From Piscibacillus sp052246295 (lineage in GTDB: Bacteria; Bacillota; Bacilli; Bacillales; Alkalibacillaceae), in assembly GCA_052246295.1 (NCBI GenBank), contig JBQQCO010000004.1: a DNA stretch of 64,000 nucleotides; one strand, written 5' to 3'. The translations under genes and the position numbers were made by a program. This document shows positions 43,277 through 51,528 of this stretch, one piece after another. How positions within the stretch are numbered: position 1 is the stretch's first letter; the number at the start of each line of letters is the position of its first letter. Under the pieces are notes generated by a model that worked only from the letters and a program-made list of their open reading frames with translations, ran no database searches and was not told the origin of the DNA.

Positions 43277-44160
43277 ACGGATGGCTGATCTATAATGGCA
43301 GTTTAAAAATAAAGAAGTTTGAATTGCTTACAGAGCGACTTGTTGCTGAAGCTAATAAAAAAGGCATTGAACTTACGGCCATTGCAAACAACGAACTGTT
43401 CCCAACGATCAATTCGAATGGTGAGCTGGACTTGAATTCTTTACAGCCTTTAACGGATCCTGACTTTATCATTTTTTGGGACAAGGATGTTTATTTGGCC
43501 GAGCACCTTGAGTTAATGGGCTACCGCCTCTTCAATTCGAAAGATGCAATTGAGCGATGTGACCATAAATCATTAATGCACTTACAATTGGCGAAACAAA
43601 AAGTTAAAACGCCTAAAACGATTATAGGTCCGTTTTCATTTAACGAACATGAGGTCTCAGACGATTATGCTGATTACGTGATGGAACAATTAGGTGAAGA
43701 GGTTATCTTAAAAGAAGCTTACGGCTCGTTTGGCATGCAAGTTTATAAATTGACTAGCAAAGAAGAGCTTAAGCAAAAAATGAAAGATATTAATGGACGC
43801 GATTTCATTTTACAAGAACCGATCAAAACTTCTTTCGGGCGTGACTTGAGAGTGAATATTATTGGCAATGAAATCGTTGGAGCGATGCAACGAGAATTCG
43901 AATTAGACTTTAGAGCCAACATCACATTAGGTGGTCAAGGAACACTTACGACACTGACACCAGAGCAAGAAGAACTGGCATTGCAAGCCCACCGAGCATT
44001 AGGCTTAGATTTCAGCGGAGTCGATCTATTGTTTGGAGAACAGGATGAACCCATAGTTTGTGAGGTCAATTCGAACGTGAATTATTTAAGCTTTGAAGAC
44101 ATTTCTGGTGTGAACTTTGGAAGTCTATTATTGGATTATATTATAGGAGACATTTCATGA
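43273..44160 (+). CDS. ATP-grasp ligase, RimK-like (first of a pair)
   Basis: A 295-residue ATP-grasp protein of the RimK/alpha-L-glutamate ligase type: VILKEAYGSFGMQVYKL holds the ATP-binding Lys and glycine loop, DFILQEPIKTSFGRDLRVN the next part, and FSGVDLLF followed by VCEVNSNVN the metal site. Such enzymes join an amino acid to a carboxylate with ATP. GGAGG precedes the ATG at 43273, seven bases away. Its stop overlaps the ATG of the second ligase by four bases (ATGA), so the two act together. The substrate and product are unknown. Confidence 0.83.
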   Translation: MNGWLIYNGSLKIKKFELLTERLVAEANKKGIELTAIANNELFPTINSNGELDLNSLQPLTDPDFIIFWDKDVYLAEHLELMGYRLFNSKDAIERCDHKSLMHLQLAKQKVKTPKTIIGPFSFNEHEVSDDYADYVMEQLGEEVILKEAYGSFGMQVYKLTSKEELKQKMKDINGRDFILQEPIKTSFGRDLRVNIIGNEIVGAMQREFELDFRANITLGGQGTLTTLTPEQEELALQAHRALGLDFSGVDLLFGEQDEPIVCEVNSNVNYLSFEDISGVNFGSLLLDYIIGDIS

Positions 44161-44921
44161 ACGGCATTTTAATTTACAACCAACAAGATTACGAGCGTAA
44201 CTCACATTATGCAGACTGGTTAATGGATTGTGCTCGAGATCAAGGATTGCAGATTGAATTGGTATTCGCTGAGGATCTTTTTAAAAATGGTTTAAATCAA
44301 GAAATAACCTTCGCGATTAACCGTAGCCGCAGTTATCAGCTATCGATGTTACTAGAGCTGAACGACATACGGGTATTTAATCAGTCAAGCGTAACCCTTT
44401 TAGGAAACAACAAAACAGCCGCTTACTGGCATGCGAAGAAAAATGACGTGCCTTTTTCACCTGTTTTGCTTAATTCCAAGAGTAGGGCACCTATCATTTC
44501 AAAGCCTATCCATGGATTTGGCGGGGGGAATGTAAAAGAAACTAATACCGTGTCAGACCTTCAATCGACGATCAATCAAGAAAAGGTAACGAATTTAGTT
44601 GGCGACATTCGTTTTTACATCGTGAACAATCAAATCATTCACGCGGTCATTAGAAAAAATAACGGCGAGTTACTTTCTAATTTTAACAAAACCAACCATT
44701 GCGAGATATTTAATTACGCCAAGGAACATCAGGCCATCGTCGAACAGTTCATGACTGGTTTAAATATCGATTACGCCGGAGTCGATTTTTTCTTAACAGA
44801 GGATGGTAAGCTTTTATTCAACGAACTTGAAGACGTCGTGGGCAGCCGAATGCTCAGTCACCTTAACATTAACAATACAACCGAATTATTAATCAACCAT
44901 ATTAAACAAGAGATCACTTAA
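44157..44921 (+). CDS. ATP-grasp ligase (second of a pair)
   Basis: A 254-residue protein related to the preceding ligase, with MNGILIYNQQDYERN at the start, ATP-binding segment PIISKPIHGFGGGNVKE, DIRFYIVNNQIIHAVIRKN, and the metal site AGVDFFLTEDGKLLFNELED. It is shorter and more divergent, but the Lys, Glu and Asp of the active site appear present. Two coupled ATP-grasp genes suggest either a heteromer or two consecutive ligation steps that make a small peptide-like compound. It ends in an 8-bp overlap with the convergent regulator gene. Confidence 0.78.
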   Translation: MNGILIYNQQDYERNSHYADWLMDCARDQGLQIELVFAEDLFKNGLNQEITFAINRSRSYQLSMLLELNDIRVFNQSSVTLLGNNKTAAYWHAKKNDVPFSPVLLNSKSRAPIISKPIHGFGGGNVKETNTVSDLQSTINQEKVTNLVGDIRFYIVNNQIIHAVIRKNNGELLSNFNKTNHCEIFNYAKEHQAIVEQFMTGLNIDYAGVDFFLTEDGKLLFNELEDVVGSRMLSHLNINNTTELLINHIKQEIT

Positions 44922-45792
44922 TGTTTTCCAAGTAAAACTCTAAGTAGGTCTCTACTTTTTTGGCCAGGTCCATAGAATCAACAGACTCATAAAACGCAAT
45001 CACTTCTCTTATGCGTTTCTCCCCTTGGCTGATCTGCCCTGTCTTCATGTTATAATAGCCTCTTACAACCCTCTTCTCCACCTTTTCATACAGATCTCGA
45101 TCATCAAGGCCGAGCTGGTCAAGTTTTTCTAAAAACTCCTCGGCATAAGGGTGAACCTGTTCATTTGGGATGCTAGTTAAGTAGATTAACGTATTCAAAA
45201 GTACACCCACAATCGTGCTAGCACCATTTTTTATCCCACGATATCGTTCGCTTTTATGGACGGCTGTCCGTGATAACGTGACGACCATGTCGAGCGGAAG
45301 TAAGTGCATCGTTAAATTATAAAGATGAGTCTCATACTTCCCCCATACCTCAACATTAAACAAATACTCATATAGAAACTGCAAATCCTCTTCTGAATTC
45401 GAGGGTGGTTCGTACTTAATTAAGTCAACGATACGGTCAATTGCAATTTTATTGCACCGTGCTGTTCTAGATCGCGTCTCATTCCACTTTGCAACCTCAG
45501 CTTCCTTCATTTGTTTCAAAGTTAGCAGATCATTTTTAATAAAGCATTCTGAGACGCTATCAAAAAAAGCCTCAAAATCATCAGCCTGGTCATTATGTAT
45601 ATAAAAAAATTCATCAAAACTCACCGCTAAACGCGCTAGCAACTGCTTGAATAGACTTAAGGAAATTTCCGATTCATCACGTTCAAATTTTGATAAAAAC
45701 GAAACAGAGCAGATACCACCCGCTAACTCTTGCAGCGTGTACCCCTTGTGTTTGCGGACCTCTCTTAACGTTTTTCCGTAATTTTCATTCAT
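44914..45792 (-). CDS. Rgg/MutR-type XRE transcriptional regulator
   Basis: A 292-residue regulator with an N-terminal helix-turn-helix (residues 5-60: LREVRKHKGYTLQELAGGIC and SVSFLSKFERDESEISLSL) and a long helical C-terminal domain of the Rgg/MutR type, which in relatives senses secreted peptides. The ATG at 45792 has AAAGGTG six bases before it, better than an upstream GTG. No short hydrophobic peptide gene was found nearby. It is convergent with the ATP-grasp pair and divergent from the amidohydrolase, so either could be its target; this is inference. Confidence 0.82.
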   Translation of the reverse strand: MNENYGKTLREVRKHKGYTLQELAGGICSVSFLSKFERDESEISLSLFKQLLARLAVSFDEFFYIHNDQADDFEAFFDSVSECFIKNDLLTLKQMKEAEVAKWNETRSRTARCNKIAIDRIVDLIKYEPPSNSEEDLQFLYEYLFNVEVWGKYETHLYNLTMHLLPLDMVVTLSRTAVHKSERYRGIKNGASTIVGVLLNTLIYLTSIPNEQVHPYAEEFLEKLDQLGLDDRDLYEKVEKRVVRGYYNMKTGQISQGEKRIREVIAFYESVDSMDLAKKVETYLEFYLENIK

Positions 45793-45909
45793 TACATTCA
45801 CCTTTTTCCACTATATGAAAATTTTATAACAGTTCACTTCCTTACGTCTATACTTAAGTTAGAGTTTTCACAAAACACGCTCGACACATAGTTTATAAGT
45901 GTTTAACTC

Positions 45910-46031
45910 GAATATATCGACCCCTATTTCAAGTTTATCGACCCCATTTTTAAAAATATCAGCCACGAAATTTGTCGACTCGGTAAAAAACACCATTTTA
46001 TCGACCCCTAATTCAGATTTATCGACCCTTG
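45910..46031 (+). repeat. composite 21-bp phased array, CGACCCC family (copy C)
   Basis: Cores at 45917, 45938 and 45959 (21-bp steps), extra GTCGAC box at 45974, then 46001 (42 bp from the third) and 46022 (21 bp). The centre reads ATATCAGCCACGAAATTT then GTCGACTCGGTAAAAA. It fills the divergent gap between the Rgg regulator and the amidohydrolase and would lie in the promoter region or leader of the latter. Confidence 0.92.
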
Positions 46032-46064
46032 CTAGATTAAGTTTATTAAAAAGGAGTGTTCAAA

Positions 46065-47366
46065 TTGAGTTTACTTTTAAAAAACGGGCAAATCTTAGAT
46101 GTTGAAACTGGTGAAATTGCAGAAGGATCCATACTAATTGAAGGTGATCGAATCGTCGAGATTGGCGACATACACATCGAAGCCGACCAAATCATCGACT
46201 TAAAGGGACAATACGTCATACCAGGTCTAATTGATATGCATTGCCATATTAAAGAAGGGTTTGCCCACTTATTCACTGCAGCAGGAGTTACTACCGTAAG
46301 AAATACAGCCGGAAATGTTATAGAACTAAGAGACATGATTGACGCACCACCCCAAGCTCATACACCGAGAGTTTACTCTGCAGACAGACTAATAGATGGA
46401 CCTCCTGGGCTTTGGGGGCCGACCAGTCCATATAGTTTAAACGTAACAGACCCAAATGAAGCAAGGTCTGAAGTTCGCAGACAAGCCCAACAAGGCACTG
46501 ATTTTATTAAAGTTTATGGGTGGTTGAGTCCTGAGGCCATGGAAGCTGTGACAGATGAGGCAAGCCAGTTAGGATTAGAAGTGATCTGTGATTTAATTCA
46601 CTCATCACAAGTTAACGCTCTTCAAGCAGTAGAGATGGGCATCAAATGGTTCGAGCATAATTCTGGAGTGATTCAAGCCATCTACCCAGGATGGACACCT
46701 TCAAATGACGAAGAATTTCAAATAAATTGGGAGAATCCAAACGTAGAGAAAATTCGTGAAGTGTGCCAAGAATTAATTAAATACAACGTCAACCTATGCC
46801 CAACTACTGTCGTTTTTGACCTAGCCAATCAAGCTCACAAAAATTGGTTAGAGGATGATCGTTTTACAAACAATACCTTACAAACTCAATGGACACAAAT
46901 GACACAACATGCAGATGCTCTCAAAAGTCAGTTAGGCACCCAGACAGAATACATTAAAAGGATTACGAAAACTTTTTATGATTTAGGTGGGACCGTTGTC
47001 GCTGGAACAGATACTCCAGGCGGCGTTTGGACTTATCCAGGGATGGCGTTACACCAAGAGCTAAAGTTACTTGTAGATTCAGGATTAACCGAACTTCAAG
47101 CTTTACAATGTGCGACCGATACTGCGGCGAAAGCGATGGAAAACGCAGATATAGGCACGATTTCAAAAGGAAAAATAGCTGATTTACTTATTCTTAACTC
47201 TAATCCTTTGACAGATATTCGTCATACAAGAGATATAGATTTTATCATAAAAGGCGGCAAAGCCTATACACAAGATGAACTGATTAGGATGCAACCAGAT
47301 GAGGAAACCCTTAAATATAAACAGGAGTCTTTTCTAGAAGAGTTCGATGCGCAAATGGTAGACTAA
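46065..47366 (+). CDS. metal-dependent amidohydrolase
   Basis: A 433-residue amidohydrolase-superfamily enzyme. The N-terminus is a beta-sandwich (LLLKNGQILDVETGEIAEGS) and then the first metal site GLIDMHCHIKEG with HxH. Other ligand segments are FIKVYGW (Lys), CDLIHSSQVNA and WFEHNSG (His), and the catalytic Asp in VVAGTDTPGG. Related enzymes are imidazolonepropionase-like, prolidases or aryldialkylphosphatases. The TTG at 46065 follows AAAGGAG at good spacing; an upstream GTG overlaps that site. The PP-loop gene follows by about 30 bp, so the two are likely an operon. Confidence 0.86.
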   Translation: MSLLLKNGQILDVETGEIAEGSILIEGDRIVEIGDIHIEADQIIDLKGQYVIPGLIDMHCHIKEGFAHLFTAAGVTTVRNTAGNVIELRDMIDAPPQAHTPRVYSADRLIDGPPGLWGPTSPYSLNVTDPNEARSEVRRQAQQGTDFIKVYGWLSPEAMEAVTDEASQLGLEVICDLIHSSQVNALQAVEMGIKWFEHNSGVIQAIYPGWTPSNDEEFQINWENPNVEKIREVCQELIKYNVNLCPTTVVFDLANQAHKNWLEDDRFTNNTLQTQWTQMTQHADALKSQLGTQTEYIKRITKTFYDLGGTVVAGTDTPGGVWTYPGMALHQELKLLVDSGLTELQALQCATDTAAKAMENADIGTISKGKIADLLILNSNPLTDIRHTRDIDFIIKGGKAYTQDELIRMQPDEETLKYKQESFLEEFDAQMVD

Positions 47367-47396
47367 TAGTAATACTAACACGATGAGGTGAACCAA

Positions 47397-48062
47397 TTGA
47401 ATAAGGTGATGCTATCCTTTAGCGGAGGAAAAGATTCGGTTTTAGCCCTTCATAAACTAATGAAAGAACCAAATTATGAGGTTTCCTATTTATTAATCAC
47501 AATGAGTTCAGATTATAACAGAAGTAGCATACATGGTATTAGAGATGAGCTGATTGAAGCACAGGTTAAGGCTCTTAACGTTCCAGTAAAAAAGGTGTTT
47601 CTACCAGATCCTTGTCCAAATGAGGTGTACGAGGAAGCTATGAACGATGCCATGGATGAGGCTCTTCAAAGTGGTATCACTCATGTAGCCTTTGGCGATA
47701 TCAACCTTAAAGACATTAGGGATTATCGCGAAAAACAACTTGAACCCTTGCCGGTCGATGTCATTTTCCCATTATGGGGACACCCCACGAATCATTTAAT
47801 CGACGAATTTGTTGATTTAGGATTTAAAACTGTCATCACGACCATTGATCCTAACAAAGTTCCAGAAGCATTCTTAGGACAAGTAATAGATAAAAACCTA
47901 TTAAATAAACTTCCTGATGGTGTTGATCCATGTGGAGAAAATGGTGAGTTTCATACATTTGTGTATGATGGACCATTGTTCAGAGAACCTGTGAAATATA
48001 AATTAAAAGATGACGTCGTTAAAGGGGAATTTTACTGGTATCGAGATTTTGACTTAAAATAA
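47397..48062 (+). CDS. PP-loop ATP pyrophosphatase (Dph6/ATP_bind_4 family)
   Basis: A 221-residue protein of the ATP_bind_4 family, with the adenylation loop MLSFSGGKDSVLALHKL (SGGKDS) near the N-terminus and AFGDINLKDIRDYREKQL and GENGEFHTFVYDGPLF later. Eukaryotic relatives make diphthamide; in bacteria the function is unknown, with amidation or ammonia ligation suspected. The start is TTG at 47397 after GAGGTG; an upstream GTG lies in that same site. The pairing with an amidohydrolase suggests a linked amide making/breaking step. Confidence 0.85.
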   Translation: MNKVMLSFSGGKDSVLALHKLMKEPNYEVSYLLITMSSDYNRSSIHGIRDELIEAQVKALNVPVKKVFLPDPCPNEVYEEAMNDAMDEALQSGITHVAFGDINLKDIRDYREKQLEPLPVDVIFPLWGHPTNHLIDEFVDLGFKTVITTIDPNKVPEAFLGQVIDKNLLNKLPDGVDPCGENGEFHTFVYDGPLFREPVKYKLKDDVVKGEFYWYRDFDLK

Positions 48063-48281
48063 GATATCTTAAAATTAAAATTTTACCCTAACTACTATCA
48101 TTATCCAATACCTTTTTTACTAAATAGGTCTAAGGTTACATTCACATCAACAATGTAATATCACTCACAAAAATTAGGCTATCTTAACTACATTTATCCT
48201 ATTTCAAAGTTAGTTAGTCTAAAAAACGCCTAAATATCAATGTTTTCTAGCGAAGAAAAATATAACTCTAGTTATAATTGC

Positions 48282-48331
48282 AGTATGGTTATTTTTACCC
48301 GTTAAGTAAAAACTTAATATATAACCATACT
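48282..48331. repeat. inverted repeat in an otherwise featureless gap
   Basis: AGTATGGTTAT (48282) and ATAACCATACT (48321) are exact complements, about 28 bp apart. The region 48063-48360 holds no gene I can support; the purpose of the repeat is unknown, a terminator is possible. Confidence 0.4.
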
Positions 48332-48362
48332 ATTTTATCATGTCCAATTATCAGAATATTGT

Positions 48363-48368
48363 TATAAT
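48363..48368 (+). promoter_or_regulatory. extended -10 promoter of the toxin-like gene
   Basis: TGTTATAAT, an extended -10 hexamer (TGnTATAAT), 85 bp upstream of the small ORF. The -35 region is weak. Confidence 0.45.
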
Positions 48369-48453
48369 TAACGCGAGCAGTTTATAAAGCAAGGTAGTGG
48401 TTGGCCCTTGTCCTGTCTTTGGCGAATAGGAACGATGAAAGGAGGGGTGTTCA

Positions 48454-48615
48454 GTGAAGTATTACGAAAGTATTTTTGTAATACTGGCGGTGATTGGTGG
48501 GCTGACAACTATGTCAGATACACCTGTGATCGTCTTGCCAATGGTCGTATTTGTTGGCAAAAAAGAAGCTGCCTTGCTTTTGGCGGAAGCAAGACAGCGC
48601 GTCACTTTTGCGTAA
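48454..48615 (+). CDS. small hydrophobic protein, type I toxin/holin-like
   Basis: A 53-residue ORF starting GTG at 48454 after an excellent AAAGGAGGGG site. It begins KYYESIFVILAVIGGLTTMS, continues with a hydrophobic stretch to residue 36, then KKEAALLLAEARQRVTFA. Short hydrophobic start with Y-E-S and a charged tail are reminiscent of type I toxins such as TxpA and BsrG or the holin-like toxin family. A long leader and a stable hairpin behind (48660-48690) also fit. The likeness is loose and an antitoxin RNA is only suspected. Confidence 0.45.
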   Translation: MKYYESIFVILAVIGGLTTMSDTPVIVLPMVVFVGKKEAALLLAEARQRVTFA

Positions 48616-48659
48616 TGGGTTTTCGTTAGCCACAACCCTTGTGGCATAAACTGCGGGAG

Positions 48660-48690
48660 GGGTAGAGAATTGATTTTTCAATTCCTACCC
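48660..48690 (+). terminator. stable hairpin after the toxin-like gene
   Basis: Arms GGGTAG-GAATTGA / TCAATTC-CTACCC with a four-base loop. The T-run is weak, so it could be a structure for RNA stability as well as a terminator. Confidence 0.55.
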
Positions 48691-48752
48691 TCTACCCATT
48701 TTATACATCTCTATAGAGAATATAACCTTAAATTTAAGTTCTTAATCTCTTT

Positions 48753-50300
48753 TTATAACATTTCTGAATAAGTCTTACCTTGTAGGAAGTTGTAAAGGTA
48801 ATCTGGTCCACCAGCTTTAGAGTCTGTACCTGACATATTGAAACCACCGAATGGGTGATAACCAACGATTGCTGCTGTACAACCACGGTTGAAGTATAGA
48901 TTACCTACGTGGAAGTCCTCTTTAGCCATTTCGATGTGGTTACGGTTATTTGTAATAACAGCACCTGTTAGACCATAGTCTGTGTTGTTAGCGATATCTA
49001 GAGCTTCATTGAAGTCTTTTGCTTTAGTGAACGCAACAACTGGTCCGAAAATTTCCTCTTGCATAATTGTAGCTTCTGGGTCTACATCCGCAAAGATTGT
49101 AGGGTTAAGGAAGAATCCTTTAGAGTCATCTCCATCTCCACCTAATACAAGCTTACCTTCATTTTTACCTGTTTCAATGTAACCAGAGATCTTATCAAAT
49201 GCACCCTTGTCTACTACAGGACCCATGAAGTAGTTCTTCTCAGTTGTGTTACCAACTGTGATGTCTTTAGTTAGTTCTGTAACACGCTCTAGTAAATCAT
49301 CGTAAACGTCTTCATGTGCTACAACGCGAGAGCATGCTGAACATTTTTGACCTTGGAATCCGAATGCAGAGTTCATAATTGATTCTGCTGCTAATTCTAG
49401 GTCACTATCGTTATCAACGATAATCGTGTCTTTACCACCCATTTCAGCAACAACGCGTTTTAACCATTTTTGACCTGGTTGAACTTTTGCAGCTTTTTCA
49501 TAGATTCCAACACCTACATCACGAGAACCTGTGAAACTGATGAAACGAGTTTTAGGGTGTTCAACTAAATAGTCACCGATTTCGCTTCCGCTACCAGGAA
49601 TGTAGTTAATAACGCCTGCTGGCATACCTGCTTCTTCTAATACTTCCATTAACTTATATGCAATAACAGGTGTTGCACTTGCTGGTTTTAGTAATACTGT
49701 GTTACCTGTTACCATTGGTGAAACAGCTGTACCACACATGATAGCGAATAGGAAGTTCCAAGGAGAAACAACAAGGCCTACTCCTAATGGAATGTAACCA
49801 AAACGGTTATTTTCAACTGTACGGCTGTTAATTTCTTTACCTTCAGCAATTTCTAGCATTTGACGACCATAATACTCTAGGAAGTCAATACCTTCTGCGA
49901 TATCTGCATCCGCTTCTTTCCACGGCTTACCGCCTTCATAAATAATCCATGCATTAAATTCAAATTTACGACGACGAACAATTGCCGCTGCACGGAATAG
50001 AATGTCCGCACGCATTTCTGGAGTTGATTTTCTCCACCACTCGAATGTTTCGTCGGCAACTTGCATAGCTTTTTCAGCTAATTCTTGATCAGCTTTTGAT
50101 ACATAACCAACTATTTCGTCTTTTTTAGCTGGGTTGAACGATTCAATCTTTCTATCTGTATAGATACGTTCTCCACCAATAATGAGTGGGTACTCTTGAC
50201 CGAGTTCACTCTTTACTTGGCTAAGAGCTTCTTCCATTGCTTTTTTGTTTTCTTCAACTGTAAAATCTGTGAATGGTTCGTGACGATATGGTTGTACCAT
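48753..50300 (-). CDS. rocA: 1-pyrroline-5-carboxylate dehydrogenase
   Basis: A 515-residue aldehyde dehydrogenase of the RocA/PruA type, oxidising glutamate-5-semialdehyde to glutamate with NAD, the last step in proline and arginine catabolism. The catalytic Cys is in FGFQGQKCSACSRVVAHED, the general-base Glu in VVAEMGGKDTIIVD, and the NAD segment in FTGSRDVGVGIYEKA. Length is exactly as in B. subtilis RocA. AAGGAGG precedes the ATG. The promoter has a CcpA-type site, so carbon control is likely. Proline uptake by PutP at 21 kb would feed it. Confidence 0.95.
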   Translation of the reverse strand: MVQPYRHEPFTDFTVEENKKAMEEALSQVKSELGQEYPLIIGGERIYTDRKIESFNPAKKDEIVGYVSKADQELAEKAMQVADETFEWWRKSTPEMRADILFRAAAIVRRRKFEFNAWIIYEGGKPWKEADADIAEGIDFLEYYGRQMLEIAEGKEINSRTVENNRFGYIPLGVGLVVSPWNFLFAIMCGTAVSPMVTGNTVLLKPASATPVIAYKLMEVLEEAGMPAGVINYIPGSGSEIGDYLVEHPKTRFISFTGSRDVGVGIYEKAAKVQPGQKWLKRVVAEMGGKDTIIVDNDSDLELAAESIMNSAFGFQGQKCSACSRVVAHEDVYDDLLERVTELTKDITVGNTTEKNYFMGPVVDKGAFDKISGYIETGKNEGKLVLGGDGDDSKGFFLNPTIFADVDPEATIMQEEIFGPVVAFTKAKDFNEALDIANNTDYGLTGAVITNNRNHIEMAKEDFHVGNLYFNRGCTAAIVGYHPFGGFNMSGTDSKAGGPDYLYNFLQGKTYSEML

Positions 50301-50332
50301 ATTAAAGCCTCCTTAAATCGTTTTTGACCGCT

Positions 50333-50382
50333 ATTGTAGCGCTTCCATTGTCTATTCTAAACGAAATATGGCAGTCAATCAA
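50333..50382 (-). promoter_or_regulatory. rocA promoter with candidate cre site
   Basis: On the minus strand, TTGATT (50377-50382), 17-bp spacer, TAGAAT (50354-50359), then AATGGAAGCGCTACAAT at 50333-50349, one mismatch from the CcpA consensus TGNAANCGNWNNCA and placed at the transcription start. Roadblock repression by CcpA is inferred. Confidence 0.55.
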
Positions 50383-50397
50383 ATCAAAAATTTTAGA

Positions 50398-51516
50398 TTA
50401 TTCGTAAATGTGTACACTCGGATCATTTTGGCCAGCTTTACGATAGATTAACGCCTCTTGTTGGCTAGCTGATTCAACAGTAATCTCAACATCATAATCA
50501 CTAGGGAAATATTCAATTAATAAACTATATAAATGTTGAGAAAATGCGACAACTTCTTGTTGACCGTAAAATTCAATCGGAATGTTGATCGACATTTTTC
50601 GTAATTCGTCACCTTCATAAAAACCTCGTCCAATTACACCTGTGTAATTTGGGAAAAAGTTCTGAACTTCTTGAGTAAATTCATTCATCAGCTCATATTG
50701 ATCATAATAATCTCTTTCGGCTTCATCAGAAGGAAATAACACATGATTTTCATTAATACCGTCCCATCCTTCAACAGATGTTGATAATGGTTCTACGACC
50801 GTTTTGGCAACGAAGTTACCAGGTACAATCGCATTACTACTGTTCTCTCTATATAACGCAACCATTACTGGTACACCTTCTAATTCCTCAATATCTCTTA
50901 TTCTTTCTAAAAGTGAGTCAGCTACCTCTTTCCCTTCTTCTAACATTTCATCATAGCTAATGTCGACTGAATAAGATGGCCCACCTATTTCTGTTCTAAA
51001 CCTATATTCAGATTTCAACGCGATTCCAATTGCTATACCGCCTAGTTCTACACGTTTATCTTCTGCTCGAACTAAATAATTGTGTTCTAAGACGTGAGAG
51101 AAGATCCTTGGATTTTCTTCATGATACTCGCGGTTAGGATTATCTTTATCTGGAGGATTTAATGAATCAATCCAGTCTAGGACTAACCCTTGGTCTAAAT
51201 ATTGCCCCTCCTGAAATAAGTAATCATCAGGATGAAATGTGTCTTTGGCGTGCCGTAATAGTCCAAGTTCCAATTCATCGACATCATAAGAATTGGATAT
51301 CTGACTAGTAATCGTTCCTCTAGCTACACTTGGTTTATAAGGGACGATTGTTTGATAATCATCTTCATTGTAACGGTTCGGTATAATTTGTGTGACTTCT
51401 TCTTCCTCTTGTTGTTGTTCTTCTTCCTCTTGCACAACCTCCTCATCAGACTCATATTGAGGTGTACATGCAGATACGATAAGAAGGAAGATTAATAATA
51501 CTGCTAACTTCTTCAT
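50398..51516 (-). CDS. CamS-family lipoprotein
   Basis: A 372-residue lipoprotein. The signal peptide KKLAVLLIFLLIVSACTPQ ends in a lipobox with Cys at about residue 18, followed by a run rich in Glu and Gln. The rest has the CamS pattern: IPNRYNEDDYQTIVPYKPS, RGTITSQISNSYDVDELE and HVLFPSDEAERDYYDQY. In enterococci and staphylococci the CamS signal peptide is processed to a sex pheromone-like peptide. The gene (yerH in B. subtilis) lies directly downstream of ligA by 12 bp, as there. The ATG at 51516 has GGGAGTG before it. Confidence 0.9.
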   Translation of the reverse strand: MKKLAVLLIFLLIVSACTPQYESDEEVVQEEEEQQQEEEEVTQIIPNRYNEDDYQTIVPYKPSVARGTITSQISNSYDVDELELGLLRHAKDTFHPDDYLFQEGQYLDQGLVLDWIDSLNPPDKDNPNREYHEENPRIFSHVLEHNYLVRAEDKRVELGGIAIGIALKSEYRFRTEIGGPSYSVDISYDEMLEEGKEVADSLLERIRDIEELEGVPVMVALYRENSSNAIVPGNFVAKTVVEPLSTSVEGWDGINENHVLFPSDEAERDYYDQYELMNEFTQEVQNFFPNYTGVIGRGFYEGDELRKMSINIPIEFYGQQEVVAFSQHLYSLLIEYFPSDYDVEITVESASQQEALIYRKAGQNDPSVHIYE

Positions 51517-51528
51517 GTTTTCCACTCC

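Noticed and set aside
45899..46105. 68-residue ORF across the composite array
   Set aside because: Same artefact; it also overlaps the start of the amidohydrolase gene.
48386..48398. 13-base match between the toxin leader and the small RNA as proof of pairing
   Set aside because: Matches of this length occur by chance in 64 kb; kept only as a weak hint.
48408..48629. 73-residue ORF in the other frame of the toxin-like locus
   Set aside because: Its composition is Cys/Trp-rich and it has no ribosome site, whereas the frame at 48454 has an ideal one and a hydrophobic product.
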